Positions 49,130 through 59,793 of a stretch of DNA of 64,000 nt are shown here, in pieces (position 1 is the first letter of the stretch; each line of letters opens with the position of its first letter). The stretch comes from Planctomycetota bacterium (lineage in GTDB: Bacteria; Planctomycetota; Phycisphaerae; SM23-33), in assembly GCA_030635145.1 (NCBI GenBank), contig DAOVZK010000006.1, forward strand, positions 26,434-90,433, in the 5' to 3' direction. Under the pieces are notes generated by a model. It did no database searches, had not been told where the DNA came from, and saw only the letters and a program-made list of their open reading frames with translations. Position numbers and translations under genes: made by a program.

Positions 49130-49702
49130 ATGAAAAAGTTTAAAATTATATTGATGTTGATGTATGCCGCTGTGGGGTTTGGTGTTGTATCGTGTACTGA
49201 TAATAACAATGCCACGGATGATGAGCCTGAAACGACGGTGAAATGTGTGGGTACTTATGATTCGCGAGTTGTAGCCTATGCATACTGGTGGGATGACGGA
49301 AGGTTGAATCGCTATACGGACTCGCTGGCCGAAAATATTAAAAAAGCCAATGCTGCTGGAGACGACAAACACGCCAAAGAATTGGAGGCGGAGCTTTGGG
49401 CGTTCAGGAAGCGGCTTCACCGACAGGTTTTCGGCGCAGCCCCCATCGATGATGTTCTGGAAGGCATGAAGGGAAAGTTGCCCGAAATAATGGAGCGTGC
49501 CGATGTTACTGCGCTGGTGTCAAAGTGGGACAAAAAAGTACTAAAGTATTACAAGTCTGCGGAAATGGTGGATGTTACAGACATCTTTGTGAAGCAGTTT
49601 AAGCTGGATGACAAAAGGCTGAAAACCATCAAGGAGTTGAAAACCAAACCGCCAGTGCCCCTCGCTAAGCTGGATGAAATGATGGAAAAAGAAGGCCGTT
49701 GA
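49130..49702 (+). CDS. Hypothetical lipoprotein
   Basis: Signal/lipobox MKKFKIILMLMYAAVGFGVVSC; AAAGGAA RBS. Confidence 0.75.
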   Translation: MKKFKIILMLMYAAVGFGVVSCTDNNNATDDEPETTVKCVGTYDSRVVAYAYWWDDGRLNRYTDSLAENIKKANAAGDDKHAKELEAELWAFRKRLHRQVFGAAPIDDVLEGMKGKLPEIMERADVTALVSKWDKKVLKYYKSAEMVDVTDIFVKQFKLDDKRLKTIKELKTKPPVPLAKLDEMMEKEGR

Positions 49703-49938
49703 TTCCCGGGCAACTGTTTGTGTAGCTCCGATTCGACACAAATAAATCGCTAAAATTGTCCGTTTCCTATTAAAACTTTGCTTGCATCATATTCAGATGG
49801 ATAGTATAAATTTACCATCCATTCATCGGTAGAAGTTTCAATTTACTCTGTATCAGGGTTTTTCGTGTAGGTTTTGAAGCGACATGGATGTTGGGATTTA
49901 ACCGGGCTGCGCGGCGGCTTGGAGCAAAGGAATGAAAA

Positions 49939-51417
49939 ATGCGACTTAGAAATCTACTGGTAATCATTTTGGTACTCGGTGTTCTTTCGGCTCCGAAGCT
50001 TTTTGCTGCTGACGACGACAAAGCTGCCGACCTCGCCGAGATGAAAAAAATCATCAAGCAGCTTAACGCTCGCATCGAAAAACTCGAGAGCGAAAAAATT
50101 GACACAGAGCTTGGAGCCATGCACAAAAAAGAGCTCGCCCGCCTGATGAAAGAAATCTTGGCCGACGCCAACACCCACCCGACTACTCCCAAGTGGATGG
50201 AAAACCTCACGTTCTTCGGTGATTTCAGATTGCGTTATCAACATGATCTTTACAACGGGCGAAGCGGCCTGCTTGGGGCCACGGGATACGCTAACCGCCG
50301 AAAGAGTCAGAATCTCTTTCGCTTTCGCCTTCGCTTCGGGTTCATAAAAACGTGGTGGGACAAGCAATTGGAAGTCGGATTCAGGTTAGCTAGTGGTAAC
50401 GGCCCTTCGACCTACGACCCCAACGGAGCAACCCCGCTGTCTACCAACCAGACGATGACTAATATGTTCAGCAAAAAACCCATCTGGATCGATCTTGCCT
50501 ACGCGAGATACAAACCCAAGTGGGCCCCCGGATTAGTACTGGCCGGTGGTAAAATGCCCAACCCCATAAAGTCGCGAACATGGATGACCTGGGCGGTGGA
50601 CATTAATCCTGAGGGTTTTGTAGCTCAGTACGTCGCACCCTACTGGGGTAATTTCAAACCTTACGTTACGACTGGTTTATGGTTCCTCGAGAATACTGCG
50701 AACATGGGCACCAACGTAATCACAAGCAATACCAAAGATACCTCTCGAAATGCCACTATGGTCAGTATCGGTAGTGGTTTCGACTGGGAACTTGGCAACA
50801 ACATGAGTTGGTATCTTGGTGGTACCATGTACATGTACCACGACTATAATTGTCAGGGGATTGGTTATACGGGTATTGACGGGTCGTGGGTAAACAACTC
50901 CGGCTGGGCGGATTCTGACATGCAGCTGCTGGAGCTTACCAGTAGGTTCGGTTGGGAAATGCTGGATATGCCATGGGAGGTTGTCGCCAGCTGGACGCAC
51001 AATTTCACCGACACCTATAGTTCCGAAACCGCACAAGGATTAAACGCCACTTCTGGGACAAATCTCAGCTATAACCCGGAATTCGATAACGCATCCGATG
51101 CTTTTCTCGTTGGAATCAAGGTTGGGGAGAACAAGAAAAAAGGCGACTGGAGCGCGTTTTATAACTACGCCTATATCGAGGCCAACGCAGTACCGGCGGC
51201 ACTTACAGAGTCTACATTTGAAGGCCCCAACCGGCAGGGCCATATGTTTGGTGGTGCGTACAACATCGACGATTTCCTTTCGGTCAGCTCGACGATATTT
51301 ATCACCGAGCCGATTCACGCGTTTAATACATGGAACAGCGGTTCCCAAGCGTGGCAGGCGAATTCCAGCAGAGACGGGCACGTGACGATTCAGCTGAACC
51401 TTGTCTGGAAATTCTAA
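49939..51417 (+). CDS. Putative outer-membrane beta-barrel porin
   Basis: Signal peptide, short coiled coil, then FFGDFRLRYQHDLYNGRSG...NLFRFRLRFGF alternation and terminal aromatic VTIQLNLVWKF. Confidence 0.85.
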   Translation: MRLRNLLVIILVLGVLSAPKLFAADDDKAADLAEMKKIIKQLNARIEKLESEKIDTELGAMHKKELARLMKEILADANTHPTTPKWMENLTFFGDFRLRYQHDLYNGRSGLLGATGYANRRKSQNLFRFRLRFGFIKTWWDKQLEVGFRLASGNGPSTYDPNGATPLSTNQTMTNMFSKKPIWIDLAYARYKPKWAPGLVLAGGKMPNPIKSRTWMTWAVDINPEGFVAQYVAPYWGNFKPYVTTGLWFLENTANMGTNVITSNTKDTSRNATMVSIGSGFDWELGNNMSWYLGGTMYMYHDYNCQGIGYTGIDGSWVNNSGWADSDMQLLELTSRFGWEMLDMPWEVVASWTHNFTDTYSSETAQGLNATSGTNLSYNPEFDNASDAFLVGIKVGENKKKGDWSAFYNYAYIEANAVPAALTESTFEGPNRQGHMFGGAYNIDDFLSVSSTIFITEPIHAFNTWNSGSQAWQANSSRDGHVTIQLNLVWKF

Positions 51418-51507
51418 GTTATTACACGGGTGAATTTTCCGCGAAATTCGGTATAATGCAGGGCTTGAAATCCATTGGTGCTCAAGGATTGGAGCCGCAA
51501 CAAGTTT

Positions 51508-53628
51508 ATGCCGGAATTCAAAATCATATCCAAGCTGACCCCGCAGGGCGATCAGCCGGCGGCCATCGAGGCACTTACCGCGAATATCAATCGCGGACAA
51601 AAGTACAACGTGCTGCTTGGGGTAACCGGCAGCGGTAAAACTTTTACGATGGCGAACGTCATTGAGCGGGTGAAAAAGCCCACGCTGGTTATCAGCCATA
51701 ACAAAACCCTCGCCGCCCAGCTCTACGAAGAGTTCAAGGATTTGTTCCCCGAAAACGCCGTCGAATATTTCGTCAGCTACTACGACTACTACCAACCCGA
51801 GGCGTACATTCCGCAGCGGGACATCTACATAGAGAAGGACGCCGCCCGCAGCGACGATCTCGACCGTTTGCGGCTGTCGGCGACGACGAGTTTGTCGCAC
51901 CGGCGCGATGTCATTGTAGTCGCCAGCGTCTCGAGTATCTTCGGGCTGGGCAATCCGGAGGCGTATAAGTCGTCGGTGCTGGGGATTCGCGTTGGGGATA
52001 ACGTTGAGCGAAACGAGTTGCTGCATAAGCTGGTGCATCTGCAGTATGACCGCAACGATATGGATTTTAAACGCGGCACGTTTCGGGTTCGCGGTGATAC
52101 GGTCGACTTGTACCCCGCCTACGAGGAGTTCGGATATCAGATCGAATTTTTCGGGGACCAGATCGATGCGATTCGGCTGACAAATCCCACGACGGGCGAA
52201 GCGTTGAGCGAAACCGACCAGGTGTTCGTGTTTCCGACCGTGCATTACGTTGTGGACGAAGACGCCGTCGAGCGCGCCGTCGTTACGATCAAGCACGAAA
52301 TGGAAATGCAGGTCATCAACCTGAAAAACGAGGGCAAGCTGCTCGAGGCCCAGCGGTTAAATGCCCGCACACGATACGATATGGAAATGATGACCGAAGT
52401 CGGTTACTGCCCCGGAATTGAAAATTATTCGCGGCATCTTGACGGGCGAAATCCCGGGGATCGCCCGTTCACGCTGATCGATTATTTCGAAGACGACTTT
52501 CTGCTGATGATCGACGAATCGCATGTGATGATTCCGCAAGTTCGCGCGATGTTCAACGGTGATCAGGCTCGCAAGAAAGTGCTGGTGGATTACGGGTTCA
52601 GGCTCCCCAGCGCCATGGACAACCGCCCGCTGAAGTTCGACGAGTTTCAGGAGATGTGGAAGCAGGTGGTTTTCGTTTCTGCTACACCGAACGAGTACGA
52701 ACTTACGCTGAGTGGGGGTGAGGTGGTCGAGCAGGTTATTCGCCCGACGGGGCTGGTCGATCCGGAAGTGGAAGTTCGCCCAGCCAGCGGGCAGGTGAAA
52801 GATATTCTCGCGGAGATCGGCAAGCGAGCGGAGAAAAATCAGCGTGTGTTGGTGACAACGGTTACCAAGAGGCTGGCGGAAGATTTGTCGGACTACATTC
52901 GCGGTGAAGGTTTCCGCTGCCAGTACCTCCACAGCGAGGTCGACACGCTCGAACGAATCGATATTCTTCGCGAGCTGCGGGAAGGGGTGCACGACGTGAT
53001 TGTCGGGGTGAACCTGTTGCGTGAAGGCCTCGACTTACCGGAAGTTTCGCTGGTGTGCATTCTCGATGCCGACAAACAAGGATTCTTGCGGTCGGCGACG
53101 GCGCTGATTCAGACCATCGGGCGTTGCGCCAGAAACGTAGACGCCAAGGTTATCATGTATGGCGATCGCATTACCGATGCGATGCAGCAGGCGATGACCG
53201 AAACTTCGCGCCGCCGTCAGCTGCAACTTGAGTTCAACAAGCAGCACGGTATTACGCCCAAAACCATCGAAAAAGAAATTCGCTCAGTGCTTTCCGATCA
53301 ACTTCGCGCGCGCGACACCGCCCGCAAAGTTCTTTGCACCGATCAACAGCAATACGACCGCACGGAGCTGCTTGCCGAGCTGGAGCGCGAAATGCTCGCC
53401 GCCGCCGAGGGGTTAGAATTTGAAAAGGCTGCTCGCCTGCGAGACCGTATCGCCGAACTCAAACAGCAGCTTGCGAATTCTGACGAAAAACCCAAAAAGA
53501 AACCCGGCAAGTCAGCCAAGGGCTTATCCGATTTAGCAGATGAAGAACCACCCGACACCGAAGAAAACTGGGAATACAAAGAACCGACCAAAACCACCCG
53601 CGCATCAAAGCGGAAAAAAAAGTTCTAA
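51508..53628 (+). CDS. uvrB: UvrABC system protein B
   Basis: LLGVTGSGKTFTMANVI, EYFVSYYDYYQPEAYIP, LDLPEVSLVCILDADKQGFLRS, C-terminal UVR motif. Confidence 0.97.
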   Translation: MPEFKIISKLTPQGDQPAAIEALTANINRGQKYNVLLGVTGSGKTFTMANVIERVKKPTLVISHNKTLAAQLYEEFKDLFPENAVEYFVSYYDYYQPEAYIPQRDIYIEKDAARSDDLDRLRLSATTSLSHRRDVIVVASVSSIFGLGNPEAYKSSVLGIRVGDNVERNELLHKLVHLQYDRNDMDFKRGTFRVRGDTVDLYPAYEEFGYQIEFFGDQIDAIRLTNPTTGEALSETDQVFVFPTVHYVVDEDAVERAVVTIKHEMEMQVINLKNEGKLLEAQRLNARTRYDMEMMTEVGYCPGIENYSRHLDGRNPGDRPFTLIDYFEDDFLLMIDESHVMIPQVRAMFNGDQARKKVLVDYGFRLPSAMDNRPLKFDEFQEMWKQVVFVSATPNEYELTLSGGEVVEQVIRPTGLVDPEVEVRPASGQVKDILAEIGKRAEKNQRVLVTTVTKRLAEDLSDYIRGEGFRCQYLHSEVDTLERIDILRELREGVHDVIVGVNLLREGLDLPEVSLVCILDADKQGFLRSATALIQTIGRCARNVDAKVIMYGDRITDAMQQAMTETSRRRQLQLEFNKQHGITPKTIEKEIRSVLSDQLRARDTARKVLCTDQQQYDRTELLAELEREMLAAAEGLEFEKAARLRDRIAELKQQLANSDEKPKKKPGKSAKGLSDLADEEPPDTEENWEYKEPTKTTRASKRKKKF

Positions 53629-53797
53629 GATGTCCCTGAGCGTTTTGGTCTGATTTGAGGTTGGAGTTGTTTCGGATTCTTGTGTACAATTACATGGGAA
53701 ATTTTTGGATTTTTCGTGTGCCGCAGGCGCGTTTGAGGCGTTTAATCATAGTGGGGGTGCTGTTTTAAATAAAGGCTGCTGTCAGGAAGCGAACACA

Positions 53798-56617
53798 ATG
53801 AAGGTACAAAGAAATACACTCGTGTTGGTTGGTATTGTTTTTCTGCTGGGCCTTGTCGCCACGCCGCTACCTGTTGTTTGGGGTAAGGTAGTCAAGGGCA
53901 AGGATACGCGCAAAGCCGTCAAGAAAACTGCAGGAGCGAAAAAAAAAGCAGCCCCCGTTACCAAAGCCGACAAAGCAACGGAAGTTTATAATGCTGCTGT
54001 AAAGGTGTATCGGCTGGGACGTTGGGGGGAGGCTTCCAAAGGCTTGGCGGGTTTTATTCGAGACCATAAAACGAACGAAAACATCTCGCTGGCGCACCTT
54101 CAGCTGGCACATTGCTATCAGTTGTTGGGTAACGACAAAGGCAGAATCGAGCAGCTCGAAATAGTCATCAAAAAGTTTCCTGGCTCCAAGGCTGCGAATT
54201 TTGCTTGGGGAAACCGCCTTGTCACTACGTTGCGAAAGGGTAAATATGACCAGTTCATCTCCTTCTACGCGAAGGTCGCCAAAGCATGGAAAACCGCTCC
54301 GCTTGCTGTCAGTGGGCGTATCGACTGGAGAAAAGTGGGGAGCTATTACTGGTCCTTTAACAAGACTTATTTGATTTGGCCGTACCGGCGAACTTCTGGA
54401 TACAACCTCAGTTTCAATAGTGACATGCAATGGGCCGGGAAGGTTCTCGCGGCGGGTGACAATCAAGACCGCGCCGCAAAAATGCTTCGGATATTTGACC
54501 CGGTGTTCAGGAAATACGGCCAGTCGCTTCCGTCGGAGTGGAAATTTGCACATGTTCAGTTGTTGCGGAAAAGCGGTCTCAAAAAAGCCAAAACCGCCCT
54601 CACTCAATACAAAAAATACGCAAAAGGCTGGAGTAAAAACGACCCCCGCGCTATCGGATTCATGCTCATGGAGGCCCAGTGGTGCCAGGGCCGAGAACCC
54701 CTGGATCTCAGGGGTGATTCTGCCAATTCAAAAGAAGCCTCAAAATCGATGGTCATTAATTACAACAAGCGAGCCGACGAAATTTATGATGCCCTCAGGA
54801 AAAATTTTGCAGGTTATACGTCGCTGGATGGCGTTATGGTAAAGAGGTTGAAGTTTCTTCTTAATCAAACGCGAAACGACGAATTTTTTGAGCTTGCCAG
54901 CTGGTATCTCGACAAGTATCCCTATGGTGCGCATCGCGACAAAGTTTTGTCTTTGTGGACCGACGCCAGCTCTTCTCTGCCAGTTGCCCAACAGGCCAGA
55001 CGTCTGCAAAAAGTATTAAAATTTCTCGAAGATGAAACATCGCACTACCCGCACAATCCTCTGAAAATGGGGGCCAACATTATTAACCGTATTGACGTGT
55101 TGCTGGTGCTTGGAGATGCGGACAGCAGCACCAAGTTGTCGCAGAAGCTGCTGTCTAAGCCTTATTGGTGTGCTGGAAATTTCGACAAGATAGTTCAATT
55201 ATCCCAGGCCCACTCGCATCTACAGGTTGTTGTTGACGCTGCCCGGAAGCAATACAATATTCCCGTTGCGGATCCGGACGGCAAGGCGGCCAAGCTGTAC
55301 AACGAGTTCCAAGCTCGCCTGAGTGACAATAAGGTTCGGCACATGGAGGAAATTGTTGAGGACATGTACAACCAGCACCGCAACGATGCCTACACCATTC
55401 TCGCGATCAGCGAGATTGTGGACTACTTCTACAAGAAGGTGCTTCACGACAAGCGAGATAAGTGGGTTAACATTATGTTGAAAGCTTATCCGTATAATCC
55501 TTTGACGGAAACGGTTTTGAACCTGCAGATAAATTCCACTCACGGATCGAAGGTGTTTGATCGTCTCAGGATTTTTGCCAACGCGGCGATGTCGCATTTT
55601 CCAGGTTCAACCAGCGCACCGCGATGGTTTTCTTATCGCGTGAAGTGTTTCGATGGTCTTAAGAATAAATCTGCCGGCAATACGGAATACATGCGTCAGA
55701 AAATGAATTACGTGTGCGGGCAGTTAAACAAACGTGTTCAGTCTGGTGAGATCGCTGCGATTGTGCTGCTGGGGACTTACTACACCGATTTGAAATCCGG
55801 GAAAACCTACACTGAAAAATGTGCATACTGGCTGGGCGTGGGCGAGAACTGGAAAAACAAATATCAGGGTGTGGTTTGTAGCGACAAGGCGTTTTATTAT
55901 GCGTATCGTCTTCCGACGATACACTGGCACTGGAATAAGGTGGATTTTGTTGGTGCGGCAAAGGCTGCGGTTTTGTTGCGGAAGCAAACCCACAACCCCG
56001 AGCTGAAGTGGAAGATGGAGTTTGAAGACATCAACATGTACATTCAAAGCAAAACCCCCGAGGGTGCCCAAAAAGGCCTGGTTGAATTGCGAAAGCGCCT
56101 CAAATCCGGGCGTTATCCCAAAATCAGCGACCGCCTCGACCTGCCGAACCTTGGCTTGGCGATTGGTCAACACAAGCTTATGTCGCAGGGCAGGCGAATT
56201 GTTCCCAAGCTCAAAAAATTCTGCAAATCTCGCGGCGCAAATGCCGCTTATTGTCTGCTGCTGGCAAATATGAACCGCTATGGCGGGAATTTTTCCAAAG
56301 CCGGTAGCATGTTCCTCAAAGCCGGCACCGTCATGCAACGGCCGATTGATCGCTGGAGCTACCATCAAAACGCCGTTGTTTGCTACTGGAGCGTATCGCG
56401 AGAAAAATATTCTGCCGTGCAAAAAAAATACATTGGCAAGCTGTCGACCGCACCATATGCTGCTTCGAGGCTTTATTATGAATGGGGTTCAAGGTTTTGG
56501 AGTGACACCAGAACCAGTGCCCCGCGGCGTATCGCGCGTGGAATATGGATGAAGCTTAAGGCCAAGTACCCGGAAAGTTCTTTCTGGGGTAATGCGCAAA
56601 AGATAATGAGTAAATAA
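53798..56617 (+). CDS. Large secreted hypothetical protein with TPR-like repeats
   Basis: Signal peptide, Lys/Ala-rich linker, then helical-repeat-like AVKVYRLGRWGEASKGLAGFIRDHKTNENISLAHLQLAHCYQLLG. Confidence 0.8.
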   Translation: MKVQRNTLVLVGIVFLLGLVATPLPVVWGKVVKGKDTRKAVKKTAGAKKKAAPVTKADKATEVYNAAVKVYRLGRWGEASKGLAGFIRDHKTNENISLAHLQLAHCYQLLGNDKGRIEQLEIVIKKFPGSKAANFAWGNRLVTTLRKGKYDQFISFYAKVAKAWKTAPLAVSGRIDWRKVGSYYWSFNKTYLIWPYRRTSGYNLSFNSDMQWAGKVLAAGDNQDRAAKMLRIFDPVFRKYGQSLPSEWKFAHVQLLRKSGLKKAKTALTQYKKYAKGWSKNDPRAIGFMLMEAQWCQGREPLDLRGDSANSKEASKSMVINYNKRADEIYDALRKNFAGYTSLDGVMVKRLKFLLNQTRNDEFFELASWYLDKYPYGAHRDKVLSLWTDASSSLPVAQQARRLQKVLKFLEDETSHYPHNPLKMGANIINRIDVLLVLGDADSSTKLSQKLLSKPYWCAGNFDKIVQLSQAHSHLQVVVDAARKQYNIPVADPDGKAAKLYNEFQARLSDNKVRHMEEIVEDMYNQHRNDAYTILAISEIVDYFYKKVLHDKRDKWVNIMLKAYPYNPLTETVLNLQINSTHGSKVFDRLRIFANAAMSHFPGSTSAPRWFSYRVKCFDGLKNKSAGNTEYMRQKMNYVCGQLNKRVQSGEIAAIVLLGTYYTDLKSGKTYTEKCAYWLGVGENWKNKYQGVVCSDKAFYYAYRLPTIHWHWNKVDFVGAAKAAVLLRKQTHNPELKWKMEFEDINMYIQSKTPEGAQKGLVELRKRLKSGRYPKISDRLDLPNLGLAIGQHKLMSQGRRIVPKLKKFCKSRGANAAYCLLLANMNRYGGNFSKAGSMFLKAGTVMQRPIDRWSYHQNAVVCYWSVSREKYSAVQKKYIGKLSTAPYAASRLYYEWGSRFWSDTRTSAPRRIARGIWMKLKAKYPESSFWGNAQKIMSK

Positions 56618-56671
56618 GGTTATTTACAGATATGGATTTTCGTATCAAAACTTGCACAGGGAGTGTGGAAC

Positions 56672-58945
56672 GTGAAAGCTAAAATTTTCACAGCATTGAT
56701 GTTGGTCTGCATATTGTTGGCTTCGGGCTACGCTGCCCCACCCCCGCGTGAAACGACCGACGACGATATCGACCGTCAGATTGAGGCGCTGAAGAACTAC
56801 CTCTGGACTCAGCAGGAATCCAACGGTAGCTGGGAAAAATTCAGATATGCCTACGATTACCATCTTCCCGCCAACTACGCGTCGGCGGTTATTACCTACG
56901 CTCTACTGGAGGCCGGTGGGAGCTACGAAAACGATCCGCGATTGAAAAAGGCAGTCGCATATCTCGTGAATATTAAGAGCCAACCATCGATGTCCGTCCG
57001 GGCATTTCGAGTAATGGTGCTGGGTCGCATTCCCAAGGGCAGCCAAACACCGTCGCATCGTGCTGTAATAAAATCTGACCTGAAGTCTCTTTCCCGCGGG
57101 AAGGGCAAGTGGAAGTCTGGTAAGGAAAAGGCTTTTAATTCGCAGGCGAATCATTATGCAGCGATGGCGCTTTGGGAGGCAAGGCAGTCGGGGTATCGTG
57201 TTTCGAACAAAATTTTTTCACAGGCGATGAGAGTCTGGTTAAAAATGCAACGGCCGGACGGTGGGTGGTCGTTTGCACCGCAGATCAAAACCTATACATC
57301 CGAGATACCGTGGACGGCCGCCGGGCTTGCGAGCATGTATATCACTCGTGATGCGTTGAGCAAAACCTCCGGGCGTTACAAGCATCAGGGCCCCATGGAC
57401 AGGGCGTGGGGATATCTTGACTCGAATCTTAAGGATAATTTTGTGGAACGAACTGCGGGGAATTCCAACCCGGCGTATACGATGTTTTGCATTCAGCAGA
57501 TCGGCATGACGAGTGGCCGAAAGTTTATCGCCGGATTAGACTGGTATGCCTTGTCGGCGGCGAAGTTGTCGCAACCTCGTCCCGAAGGGACGCATCCGAA
57601 AGGTTACTGGGGCCCGATTGTAAGAGCTGCCTACGAATTGATCATGCTGTCGCGCGGCCGGATGCCTCTGACGTTCAACAAGCTCAACTACGGAGACGAC
57701 ACCAGCTGGAATTATCACCCTCGTGATATCGCAAGATTTACCGAGTATATGCAGCGGCATTACGAACGTACGATGCGGTGGCAGATCGTGAAAGTTACGG
57801 ACGATATCCAGACGCTGCTGGATGCGCCGATTATGCTGATTGAAGGTAAGAAAGATTTTAAAATTACCTCTGATCAATGGGCAAAACTTCGGGAGTATAC
57901 GCTTCGCGGCGGGACATTGGTGTTTGTTCCGTGCGGTGGTAACAAGAAATTTTTGGCGTCCGTGCAGGAGGGCTTGAAGGATCTTTACGTCCAGCAGCGG
58001 AAAGACAGCGGGGGGCACTACGAACTCAAAGAGCTTACCAAAAATTCGCCGCTCTACACCATGAACAAAAAGTACCGAAATATGGGTGCGAAATTTCCAG
58101 CGATGGGAATTTCCGACGGGACGCGTTTGCTGGTGGTCGTGCTGAAAAAAGACATCGCGAACGCCTGGCAGAAAAAAGCGGTTACGTCGCGAAGGCGAGA
58201 TTTTGCGCTGGGCGCTAATCTGTTTTTCATGGCGACGGGCACCAACAACATGGCCTCGCGAATGAGACCGATATTCTCGAATATTGGTGGCGGTGAGGTA
58301 AAACAAGCACTTCGCGTTGCGTGGATCAAACATGGTGGAAATTACAACACTCAGCCCTACGCGTTGGAATATCTCTCGGGTAAGCTGAAGGCAGAAAACC
58401 AGGTCGAGCTGGAAATAACAAAGAATGTCGTACCTTCAATCAAATCACTCAAGGGTTATCAACTCGCGTGGATTACCGGGTCGGGCGGTTTTGCTCTGAC
58501 GGAAAATCAGATCGCGGCGTTGCGAGTTTTCATCTACAAGGGCGGAACGCTTTTCGTCAATGCCGTCGGCGGGTCGTCGCAGTTTAGCGCCTCTGCAGAA
58601 ATAATGCTGGGCGAGTTGTTTAGCGATCAGGCTCCTACGGAACCGGGTGTAACGTGTCCGTTGCTGACTGGCCGTTGCGGAGACTTTCGCGGCCCACGGT
58701 TAGAGAAATTCAAACGCACAATTTCCTTTAGAAAAGCTGTCCCTAGAATGCCAACTGTCGCCGATCTTTACGAGGATTCCAAAACCGGCCGAATTCTCGC
58801 GATCTTTGTGCGGTATGGCGTTCACGACACGCTCGACGGGCACACACCGTACGGGGCAAAAAGCTACATGCCGAAAACCGCTCGCGGCATTGCCGCCAAT
58901 GTAGCCCTCTACGCCCTGTGGCAGGCCACCGACGCGGCGAACTGA
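56672..58945 (+). CDS. Secreted alpha/alpha-toroid (squalene-cyclase-like) plus DUF4159-like protein
   Basis: ALKNYLWTQQESNGSW, MQRPDGGWSFAPQ toroid repeats; C-terminal DUF4159-type RYGVHDTLDGHTPYGAKSYMPKTARGIAANVALYAL; GTG start after GGGAG. Confidence 0.8.
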   Translation: MKAKIFTALMLVCILLASGYAAPPPRETTDDDIDRQIEALKNYLWTQQESNGSWEKFRYAYDYHLPANYASAVITYALLEAGGSYENDPRLKKAVAYLVNIKSQPSMSVRAFRVMVLGRIPKGSQTPSHRAVIKSDLKSLSRGKGKWKSGKEKAFNSQANHYAAMALWEARQSGYRVSNKIFSQAMRVWLKMQRPDGGWSFAPQIKTYTSEIPWTAAGLASMYITRDALSKTSGRYKHQGPMDRAWGYLDSNLKDNFVERTAGNSNPAYTMFCIQQIGMTSGRKFIAGLDWYALSAAKLSQPRPEGTHPKGYWGPIVRAAYELIMLSRGRMPLTFNKLNYGDDTSWNYHPRDIARFTEYMQRHYERTMRWQIVKVTDDIQTLLDAPIMLIEGKKDFKITSDQWAKLREYTLRGGTLVFVPCGGNKKFLASVQEGLKDLYVQQRKDSGGHYELKELTKNSPLYTMNKKYRNMGAKFPAMGISDGTRLLVVVLKKDIANAWQKKAVTSRRRDFALGANLFFMATGTNNMASRMRPIFSNIGGGEVKQALRVAWIKHGGNYNTQPYALEYLSGKLKAENQVELEITKNVVPSIKSLKGYQLAWITGSGGFALTENQIAALRVFIYKGGTLFVNAVGGSSQFSASAEIMLGELFSDQAPTEPGVTCPLLTGRCGDFRGPRLEKFKRTISFRKAVPRMPTVADLYEDSKTGRILAIFVRYGVHDTLDGHTPYGAKSYMPKTARGIAANVALYALWQATDAAN

Positions 58946-58948
58946 AAA

Positions 58949-59012
58949 TAGAGCAGTTAACGGATTAACCTGCAACATGCCTTCTGGTTGCGGCGTCGGC
59001 CGACAGTGTCCG
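58949..59012. repeat. Partial TAGAGC-type element
   Basis: TAGAGCAGTTAACGGATTAACCTGCAACATGCCTTCTGGTTGCGGCGTCGGCCGACAGTGTCCG aligns with reverse complement of copy 1 right half TAGAGCAACTAACGCTTAACCTGCGGGGTTCATGCTGGCTGCGGCGTCGGCTGATTGCGTCCG. Confidence 0.7.
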
Positions 59013-59014
59013 AT

Positions 59015-59704
59015 TCAAACGCATTTCATCAAGTGCATCGCCCTGTGCGTGAGGGTTGCGATTTGGGCGAGGCTGAAAACCGAGCAGTCGAAAGTCAGCG
59101 AGAATGCGGGTTTGCTGGAGAATTTCCGTTCGTAAATTTTTTGCAGGTATAGGCGGCGTTCGGTTTCTTCGTTGACACGTATTTTAGCCTGGATTTCCCC
59201 AAGCCCTTCGCGAAATGCCACCTGTTTGATCCGCCACGCCTCTGGTGCCACTAATCTTACGCTGATACCGTTTGGCAGGTCGTTGGTTGCCCCGGCTGCG
59301 CCCTGCCCGATTAAAATGGCGTGGCCTTCCATGGCGAGTTCGCGAATAATCGTTGTCATGCGATTGCGAATTTCCATCCCGCTGGGCATTTTGCCTTTTT
59401 TACCGGCAACGCTACTGAAAAAATTGCTCAGCAGCCGTGGTTTTTCACGCCGCTGCCGTTCAATGATATCCATCGCCAAGCCTGTGTCGGTAGCAAGGTT
59501 TTCGAGAATTTCCTTGTGATATATCTGCCAGTTTTTTCCTTCTTCGGCGTTATCGGTCAGCAAATCCAGCAGCAGCAATCCGAGCGAAAACCCACCGCAC
59601 CCGAATTCCCGAGAAATTGCCACAAACGGCCCGGCCTGTTTGATTCTGTCCTCGTCTACAAGGCGAGGCGTACTCATTTGTTGTGCCAACGATTCTTTGG
59701 GCAT
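59015..59704 (-). CDS. Cytidylate kinase-like family protein
   Basis: FVAISREFGCGGFSLGLLLLDLL, ILIGQGAAGATNDLPNGISVRLVAPEAWRIK. Confidence 0.8.
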   Translation of the reverse strand: MPKESLAQQMSTPRLVDEDRIKQAGPFVAISREFGCGGFSLGLLLLDLLTDNAEEGKNWQIYHKEILENLATDTGLAMDIIERQRREKPRLLSNFFSSVAGKKGKMPSGMEIRNRMTTIIRELAMEGHAILIGQGAAGATNDLPNGISVRLVAPEAWRIKQVAFREGLGEIQAKIRVNEETERRLYLQKIYERKFSSKPAFSLTFDCSVFSLAQIATLTHRAMHLMKCV

Positions 59705-59793
59705 TAGAGAATATCCTTATTCCCGGACGCTGCTAAATGTACCATCATTAATCATTATTCTACGCTTACTGTACCGCAGTATCAAGCAAGATG

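Noticed and set aside
51040-52296. 418-aa antisense ORF over porin and uvrB
   Set aside because: Spans two sense genes; no family resemblance.
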